Source: DTYU01 sp040756575 | GTDB lineage: Bacteria > Bacillota > Desulfotomaculia > Desulfotomaculales > Ammonificaceae | Assembly: GCA_040756575.1 (NCBI GenBank) | Contig: JBFLYP010000038.1 | Coordinates: 1-10,280, forward strand | Direction: 5' to 3' | Length of the DNA: 10,280 nucleotides | In this document: in pieces, positions 6,409-10,280 of the stretch | Layout of the letters: every line of letters starts with the position of its first letter | How positions within the stretch are numbered: the first letter of the stretch is position 1 | The notes under the pieces: model-generated | Seen by the model: only the letters and a program-made list of their open reading frames with translations | What the model was told of the DNA's origin: nothing | The model's database searches: none | Program-made: the position numbers and the translations under genes

Positions 6409-6925
6409 CGGCCTCGGCTAGAGGATCCGCCGCCTCTCGTCGCTCGCCCAGCCTAAAGCGCGGTGCATTATGGCGTGGATGAGCCGTACCGTCCGCGCCG
6501 AAAGACCCTCTTGCTGCTTCTTCCTGTACAGAGCCTGCAGATGCTGCCAGGACAGCTTCTCCAGCTTCAGGGCCCCGATCATGGGAACAATGTGCTTACT
6601 AATGATCGCCCGGTAGTTAGCGAGCGTCGTCGGCCGCAGCTTCGTTTCTCCGTAGTTTTCGAGCCAGAAGCGGAGGTATTCCTCCACCGTTGCGCCAGCG
6701 CCGGCCGGCAACGTCTCGGGATTCCTCAACCGTTCCGCAACTTCCCTGAACCGCTTCTTAGCCTCGCGCTCGCTTCCGTAGACTGTGAATCGCTTATACT
6801 TTTTCTTTCGTGTTACGGGATCCGACCCAGGTAGAGGCAGTACCACACCCCTTTTCTGAGCCTTCATATACCCGTGCCTCGACACAGGTAAATCCTCCCT
6901 TCCTCGGCTCCGCGCACGGGCAGCT

Positions 6926-7177
6926 TTAAAATACGCCGCCGAGGCCTGTTTTCCCTTCTTTTTCGGATCCCGTAGAGACCAGTTTTTCTAACCACGAAAT
7001 GAACCGGTCCCGCGGGATACGCACGGCCCGCCCGATCCGCACCGCCGGAATTTCTCCACGACGCAGCATCCGGTACACCTTTGCCCGGCTCAAACGCAGA
7101 ATCTTCTGCACGTCAGCCGGCGTCAAAAGCGGCGGCAGTCCTGCGCTCCCGGTTTCCTCGACCTCGATAATTACCAT
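6926..7177 (-). CDS. xis: Excisionase-family HTH DNA-binding protein
   Basis: An 83-residue protein with a MerR-like winged helix-turn-helix of the excisionase/HTH_17 type. Residues 18-65 carry LTPADVQKILRLSRAKVYRM, a wing with GEIPAVRIGRAVRI, and RDRFISWLEK. Such proteins bend DNA at att sites to favour excision, or act as small repressors. The ATG at 7177 is chosen because GGGAGGGG lies just upstream; the frame is open further but without a site. It stands 40 bases before the integrase start on the same strand, the normal xis-int order. The C-terminal tail (STGSEKEGKTGLGGVF) is outside the domain. The gene looks intact although its integrase partner is broken. Confidence 0.85.
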   Translation of the reverse strand: MVIIEVEETGSAGLPPLLTPADVQKILRLSRAKVYRMLRRGEIPAVRIGRAVRIPRDRFISWLEKLVSTGSEKEGKTGLGGVF

Positions 7178-7325
7178 ACCCCTCCCTTCAAACTTTCCAC
7201 CTGCCGTAAAAACCAAAAGCCCCAGGGCGCAAGATCTGATAAATCTCACACTCTGCGGCTCTAATCACGTTAAAGCCACAATATACTTTACACTATCCGC
7301 GCATTTCGCACGTCAGCCACCCCGA

Positions 7326-7422
7326 TCACGCCGGGACGGCACCAACCACTGCCGGAGGAAAAACTGCCATACTTCCTCCCAAGTATTAGGATAGCCACGC
7401 TGTCTCTTCTTGTCAATATCCC
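7326..7422 (-). pseudogene. Possible coding remnant after the decayed gene
   Basis: The minus strand holds an open frame after the decayed gene, with a protein-like stretch including GYPNTWEEVWQFFLRQW, ending in TGA near 7348. It has no start codon or ribosome-binding site of its own. A second small frame starts at ATG 7370 after GGGAGG and has only 14 codons. Neither is recognised. It may be a leftover of the neighbouring decayed gene. Confidence 0.25.
7388..7416 (-). promoter_or_regulatory. Sigma-A-like promoter upstream of xis
   Basis: On the minus strand TTGACA (7416-7411) and TATCCT (7393-7388) are spaced by exactly 17 bases. It could drive xis-int with a leader of about 205 nt (7178-7381), in which I see no further gene. 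It overlaps a possible coding remnant, so it may be fortuitous. Confidence 0.4.
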
Positions 7423-7839
7423 TTAAATAATTTCACCGAGGTTTACATTGGCCGGCACCGCCTCGGCCTGCGCCCGCGGGAATAATTCGGCGTCCCTGCG
7501 GTTCACCTCCGCCCAAGCCGCGCAGCCTTCTTCCAGTTCCTTACTCACCTTCGCCGGCCTCTCCGTAGCCGGAGGAAACAGAGCTCCTTATAGGCTTTAT
7601 CTACGTCCTCAGCGAGCCGGTCAGCCCCCAGAACCGCCCCGCAACGCAGTTGCTAACGCTTGGGTTATCGTCTCTCGCAGTTTCCTGGCGTCAGACTCCT
7701 CCGCCCCCTCCCCACCCCATAGATAGAGGCCGCTTCCGCCGCCGAGAACCTGTCCCACCCGGACCGGCGCCGGCACGGTTCCTGCGGTAGCCGATCCCCA
7801 CCAAACTCCCACCGTCGCGCACAGAGCAGCCTGAGCTTA
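7423..7839 (-). pseudogene. Decayed gene of unknown family with several frameshifts
   Basis: Protein-like coding continues along the minus strand but jumps between frames. The first part, from about 7836 or the GTG at 7812 to the TGA at 7621, includes VGVWWGSATAGTVPAPVRVG, LYLWGGEGAEESDARKL and RETITQALATALRGG. The second, from 7625 to about 7544, gives ADRLAEDVDKAYKELC. The third, from about 7562 to TAA at 7423, gives ERPAKVSKELEEGCAAW and VNRRDAELFPRAQAEAV and ends NVNLGEII. A TAA at 7839-7837 blocks an open stretch upstream that ends VPGTVK. Codon use and composition look coding in each piece, so this is one inactivated gene or two adjacent ones. I do not recognise the family; a structural or accessory protein of the integrated element would fit the location. 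Confidence 0.5.
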
Positions 7840-7936
7840 TTTTACCGTACCGGGTACCCCATTTCCATTAATCCCAGCCTTAAAACCGTCTTCTCCCCTC
7901 ACATTGAAGAAACTCGGAGCTATATGTAACCCACTC

Positions 7937-8182
7937 TTATCCCCGGGCCTCAGCCGTATAAGGGCGTACCGGCACCTGGATCATTTTTTCACCCGGAACA
8001 CGGGCTGCTTTTTTGATCCGGTCCATCGCCAGGGCCACATCCGCATCAAAATACTGCTCCCGGCATTGCCCGCAAACGTACGCCGGTACACCGGTGATAA
8101 TCACCAACCTATCGTCCCAGCTCCTCTGAACATCGACTTTTTTGAAAGCGACCCTTCCGCCGCAAAGCTTACACTCGGTCAA
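7937..8182 (-). CDS. YgiT-type zinc-finger protein (antitoxin-like)
   Basis: An 81-residue protein matching the YgiT/MqsA N-terminal zinc-finger family. Four Cys bind zinc: CKLC (Cys4, Cys7) and CGQC (Cys37, Cys40). Between and after them come the typical AYVCGQCREQYFD and an LAMDRIKKA helix. It lacks the C-terminal HTH of full MqsA. Such proteins usually sit just downstream of a DUF4258/MqsR-like toxin gene and are thought to neutralise it. The start is TTG at 8182: a stop codon lies two codons upstream in frame and GGAGGG is well spaced. The upstream partner ends 3 bases before this start, but only its C-terminal part remains. Confidence 0.85.
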   Translation of the reverse strand: MTECKLCGGRVAFKKVDVQRSWDDRLVIITGVPAYVCGQCREQYFDADVALAMDRIKKAARVPGEKMIQVPVRPYTAEARG

Positions 8183-8185
8183 CTG

Positions 8186-8377
8186 TCACACCCTCCTTCG
8201 GGTTCTTTCATCAACCCATCTCGGTTCTTCTGGTCGGTACACGGTTATAACAACCAGCCAATCCTTCCCGTCCTTTCCGCACACCACGTGCAAAAACTCC
8301 CCAGTCGGAAGTTTATACCAACTGGGGCCTCTCGGATCGAGAAAAGCCGCAACGGCGAGTACAAAGGCGTCGCCAGG
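8186..8377 (-). pseudogene. Truncated DUF4258-like toxin remnant
   Basis: An open frame of 63 codons ends at 8186, 3 bases before the YgiT-type gene, as partner toxins do. Its C-terminal part resembles DUF4258 proteins: DPRGPSWYKLPTGEFLHVV, then WLVVITVYRPEEPRWVDE. There is no start codon, and an in-frame TGA at 8380-8378 closes it upstream, inside a perfect 13-bp inverted repeat. Beyond the stop the same frame reads VEEIKERFFGLGRPLPLDI, which may be the original N-terminal part or chance. About the first third of the usual protein is missing or cut off, so toxin activity is unlikely. A different frame (TTG at 8430 after AAGGAGC) has no family-like content. Confidence 0.5.
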
Positions 8378-8395
8378 TCATCCCTGGCGACGCCT
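8365..8395. repeat. Perfect 13-bp inverted repeat
   Basis: AGGCGTCGCCAGG (8365-8377) and its exact complement (8383-8395) are separated by 5 bases (TCATC). There is no T run, so it is not a standard terminator. It sits exactly where the DUF4258-like frame is interrupted, between two toxin-antitoxin units. Confidence 0.9.
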
Positions 8396-8451
8396 CGGGA
8401 TGTCGAGCGGAAGCGGCCTTCCCAGGCCAAAAAACCGCTCCTTAATTTCTT

Positions 8452-8874
8452 CTACTGCTGCCGGTAATAAGATTCCCAAAAAGTTCCCGCTGTGCATATA
8501 ACAGTAGAGCCGTAGGAATTGAGCGCAAGAAGATGCTTGTCGCCGGTAAGCAGAAAATCGGCTTCAGCAGCAGCCGCGCAGGCGAGCAAATGGTTGTCTG
8601 CCGGGTCAGCCACAACAACATCGGGCACTGTCTCTGGTTCCGCAAGATTAGCTATCCGTAAAAGGTCTTGAATAAAGGCTATTTTATCTGCCTTCGGAAA
8701 TTTAAACTTTGGGTAATCCAAAACCCGGAGCAACTCCTCGAGGATCGAACGGCAGAGGTAAAGCTCGACTTCGCCCTCCAGGCATAGCTCGTAAACCCGG
8801 CGTTCCGGACCCGCCCAACCGAGAGCAGAGATAAAAACATTCGTGTCCAGGACTACTTTTGCCGCCGCGCCCAA
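8452..8874 (-). CDS. PIN-domain toxin (ribonuclease)
   Basis: A 140-residue protein of the PIN family of putative toxin components (VapC-like, TIGR00305 type). PIN toxins are Mg-dependent RNases. Acidic active-site residues are visible: Asp10 in VLDTNVF, Glu46/Glu47 in SILEELLR, Asp90 and Asp93 in VADPADNHLL, and Asp112 in LLTGDKHLL. Length is normal. The start is TTG at 8874, 7 bases after AGGAGG, and it overlaps the antitoxin gene by 22 bases, which ties toxin synthesis to antitoxin translation. All active-site positions are intact, so the toxin should be functional. RNA target unknown. Confidence 0.9.
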   Translation of the reverse strand: MGAAAKVVLDTNVFISALGWAGPERRVYELCLEGEVELYLCRSILEELLRVLDYPKFKFPKADKIAFIQDLLRIANLAEPETVPDVVVADPADNHLLACAAAAEADFLLTGDKHLLALNSYGSTVICTAGTFWESYYRQQ

Positions 8875-9116
8875 CGGACGGCCTCCTCGACTTCACCGGG
8901 TCCTATCTTTTCTTCCCGAAAGCGCTCCTCAGTTTTCGCGGCTATCTCCCGGAATCTGGCCAGAGGGGAGAGGGCTGCCTTTTCCACACGCAAACCCTGA
9001 CCCTGAGGGAAAAGGAGCAGGTAGTCCCCTTCTTTGAGCCCGTATTTTTCTCTTAGTTCTTTAGGGACGGTGATCTGCCCTTTCCCCGAAATCTTAGCAA
9101 CGTATTGCTCGTTCAT
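8853..9116 (-). CDS. AbrB/MazE-type antitoxin
   Basis: An 87-residue protein with an N-terminal swapped-hairpin AbrB DNA-binding domain (residues 4-47): KISGKGQITVPKELREKYG, then LKEGDYLLLF. The C-terminal half (50-87) is charged and helical (RFREIAAKTEERF, EVEEAVRWARRQK) and is expected to wrap the toxin. The ATG at 9116 has GGAGTGG upstream. It is the first gene of the pair and ends inside the PIN gene. A good promoter with a palindrome lies directly upstream, fitting autorepression by the antitoxin or the toxin-antitoxin complex. Confidence 0.92.
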   Translation of the reverse strand: MNEQYVAKISGKGQITVPKELREKYGLKEGDYLLLFPQGQGLRVEKAALSPLARFREIAAKTEERFREEKIGPGEVEEAVRWARRQK

Positions 9117-9151
9117 CTTTCAGCCACTCCTTATTTTCCGTCTCGCTTTAC

Positions 9152-9181
9152 ATTCTACCCGGTAAAGGGTATAAAGGTCAA
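9152..9181 (-). promoter_or_regulatory. Toxin-antitoxin promoter with operator-like repeat
   Basis: TTGACC (9181-9176) and TAGAAT (9157-9152) spaced by 18 bases form a strong-looking promoter, with the -10 35 bases before the antitoxin ATG. Within it, TACCC (9156-9160) and GGGTA (9167-9171) form an inverted repeat over the spacer and -10, a likely AbrB-type operator. Confidence 0.65.
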
Positions 9182-9493
9182 GGCTCGATTGCCTCCTCAT
9201 CCCGGACTCCCGCCAAAAACCCCTGCCCCTCCCGCCGAACCTTGAAGATTTTCCCTTTCCGGCCGAAGCGTTCCGCGTGCGGCGCAGCACCTCCGGGCAG
9301 AAGCAGCCCTCCCAGGCTAAAAACTGCTTTACTGCCGCCGCAAGCATCTTGACAAGCCACTGGCCGATCTGCCCGTTCGTACCGGTTATTCCCATTTTTA
9401 CAAACCAATAGGAGCTTGTCCCTATCCTCGTAGAATTTCGGTAACAGCCCCCTCCTCCGTTTTTCTCACGCTGTAGCGTAAGCAGGCGCAACC
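9182..9493. other. Stretch without a supported gene; possible IS end and remnant
   Basis: No intact gene. On the minus strand two overlapping frames look partly protein-like (IGQWLVKMLAAAVKQFLAWEG in one at about 9380-9318, then GKIFKVRREGQGFLAGVRDE in another to 9178), as if an old gene had been shifted, but no family is recognised. Next to the transposase, an imperfect hairpin lies at 9465-9482. The segment around 9405-9440 may hold the downstream end of the IS256-type element; no matching inverted repeat is available in the window to confirm it. Confidence 0.25.
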
Positions 9494-10280
9494 TCACCAT
9501 CCTTTCTCCGGAGCATTTCTCTTTGCAGAGCCACCCCGTAAAAGAGAAAGCTCTCTATACCCGGCCAAGCGGCGGAACCGGCCCTCGTCCACCAGAAGCC
9601 CGGCAGCCACCCATCGGAGCACCTGTTTACCACCCGACCACCGCTTCACGTTGCGTCCCGTTTGCCGTACCCCATCCAAGGCTGACTCCACAATGTTGGT
9701 AGAGGAAAGGCTCCTTTGAAGAAGTCCAGGTAACCGCAGACGCTGGACCGTGAGGGTTTCCTCCAGACCCTCACGGAGGCTGGCCGCCGCCCCCGGATGG
9801 TCCTTCTTCAGTTCCTCGGCCAGGCGCAGGAGTTTCTGCCTTGCTTTGGTGGGGTTATTCTCGCGCCACGCGGCGTTGAGCCGCCGTTTGACCCAGGCCT
9901 GCTTGTTCTTAAGCAGGTGTTCTAAGACATTGCGCTTCTTGTGCACCTGGCAGCGCTGCACCACCGCTTTGTTACCGAAGATATCGCGCACTGCTGCCCG
10001 CAGGGCCTTGGAACCGTCGATGACCACCAGGATTCCCCGCTCGTACCTAAGACCCCGTGCCACCAAATCACTCAAAAGGCTGCGGCAGAGAGCGGCATTT
10101 TCGGTGGCTCCTTCCCAGAGACCCAGGACGTGCTTGTGGCCATCGCCGTCAATGCCTAGGAGAATGCTGCAAAAGCCGCTTGTTTTTCTCCTTCAGAGGC
10201 TCCAAGGTCGATTCTTCAGCCAAAACTCACGTAAGGTAAAACCCTTCAGCAATCCATTTGCTGTTTTCTCCTCTTTTTGA
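9494..10280 (-). pseudogene. IS256-family transposase, broken, running off the right edge
   Basis: The C-terminal 220 or so residues of a Mutator/IS256-type DDE transposase read continuously from about 10165 to the TGA at 9494. Visible are GIDGDGHKHVLGLWEGATEN, the second catalytic Asp in VVIDGSKALRA, QRCQVHKKRNVLEHL, and the catalytic Glu in STNIVESALDGV, followed by RNVKRW. Upstream the frame ends at a TGA at 10195-10193, and family-like sequence (LEPLKEK) continues in another frame around the five-A run at 10183-10187. The segment expected between these parts, with the first catalytic Asp (the F-x-D-G motif), is absent, so a deletion as well as a frameshift is likely. The N-terminal DNA-binding part lies outside the window. 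The element is almost certainly immobile by itself. Confidence 0.85.

Larger units (their letters stand above)
5605..6885 (-). pseudogene. int: Tyrosine recombinase (integrase), inactivated by two TAG stops
   Basis: One frame spans 427 codons from a GTG at 6885 (GGGAGG, 8 nt spacing) to TGA at 5605. It contains an AP2-like N-terminal arm, a SAM-like core-binding domain (from GATVEEYLRFWL) and a catalytic domain. Catalytic residues are all present: Arg in GMRRGEI, Lys in PKTKKSKG, HDLRH, LGH and the Tyr in DMYAHSF. Two in-frame TAG codons break it. The one at 6231-6229 replaces the Trp expected in LALTW. The one at 6420-6418 lies in a local out-of-frame stretch between an apparent 1-base loss and a perfect 22-bp tandem duplication (6365-6386, 6387-6408), which together restore the frame. 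The C-terminal tail crosses a terminator-like hairpin and may be readthrough. Function is probably lost; residual pieces could be made from internal starts. It points toward the tRNA-Ala. Confidence 0.9.

Noticed and set aside
6229..6420. Two TAG codons in the integrase read as pyrrolysine or suppressed stops
   Set aside because: One replaces a conserved Trp by a single base change and the other lies in an out-of-frame patch caused by a duplication. Both are explained by decay, and no downstream RNA signal or pyl gene is seen.
8245..8430. 61-codon frame with TTG start after a good ribosome-binding site
   Set aside because: Its sequence is Arg-rich and without recognisable features, and the frame next to it carries the DUF4258-like sequence.
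9178..9500. Frames of 76 and 126 codons on the minus strand before the antitoxin
   Set aside because: Neither has a family, a clear ribosome-binding site or consistent coding character throughout; reported only as a possible remnant.
9750..10280. 176-codon open frame on the plus strand, Arg/Ser-rich
   Set aside because: It is the mirror of the transposase coding strand; its composition (Ser, Arg, Pro) is that of an antisense shadow.
1..10280. CRISPR array
   Set aside because: No regularly spaced repeats of 20 to 50 bases were found; the only tandem repeat is the two-copy 22-bp duplication in the integrase.

Overview
The window looks like chromosome of a Gram-positive, probably thermophilic or anaerobic clostridial bacterium (Peptococcaceae / Desulfotomaculum-like). 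This is inferred from strong AGGAGG ribosome-binding sites, GTG and TTG starts, moderately high GC, a pyruvoyl-type arginine decarboxylase and AbrB/PIN and YgiT modules. The species cannot be named from sequence alone.

Left edge (1-377): no protein gene lies inside this stretch. On the minus strand it folds into a chain of perfect hairpins, including a stem capped by a GUAA tetraloop, and it ends in a ribosome-binding site and ATG that read off the left edge. The layout (structured RNA about 330 nt long, directly upstream of a start codon, same strand) fits a HEARO / omega-RNA in front of an iscB gene. The protein lies outside the window, so this is a hypothesis.

Core metabolism (378-2592, minus strand): a compact operon, pdaD-speE-speB, runs from a promoter near 2590. 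It encodes pyruvoyl arginine decarboxylase, an aminopropyltransferase (spermidine synthase family) and an agmatinase-family ureohydrolase. Together they give a route from arginine to spermidine; the source of decarboxylated SAM is not in the window.

Middle (2759-5334, plus strand): an ABC-type solute-binding protein of the peptide/nickel family with no permease beside it; a Gln-rich coiled-coil protein with a VPYTG-repeat tail, followed by a clear terminator; and an 80-residue protein of unknown role whose promoter overlaps a perfect palindrome, also followed by a terminator.

Right half (5497-10280): a tRNA-Ala(CGC) gene with its own promoter marks the border of an accessory island. Next to its 3' end sits a tyrosine-recombinase (integrase) gene pointing toward the tRNA, inactivated by two in-frame TAG stops and a 22-bp tandem duplication. 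Upstream is an intact small excisionase-like HTH gene. Beyond it come a decayed unidentified gene (7423-7839), an intact YgiT-type zinc-finger antitoxin-like gene with a truncated DUF4258-like partner, a complete AbrB-PIN toxin-antitoxin pair with a good promoter and palindromic operator, and a broken IS256-family transposase that runs off the right edge. The picture is an old integrated element in decay whose addiction modules are better preserved than its mobility genes.
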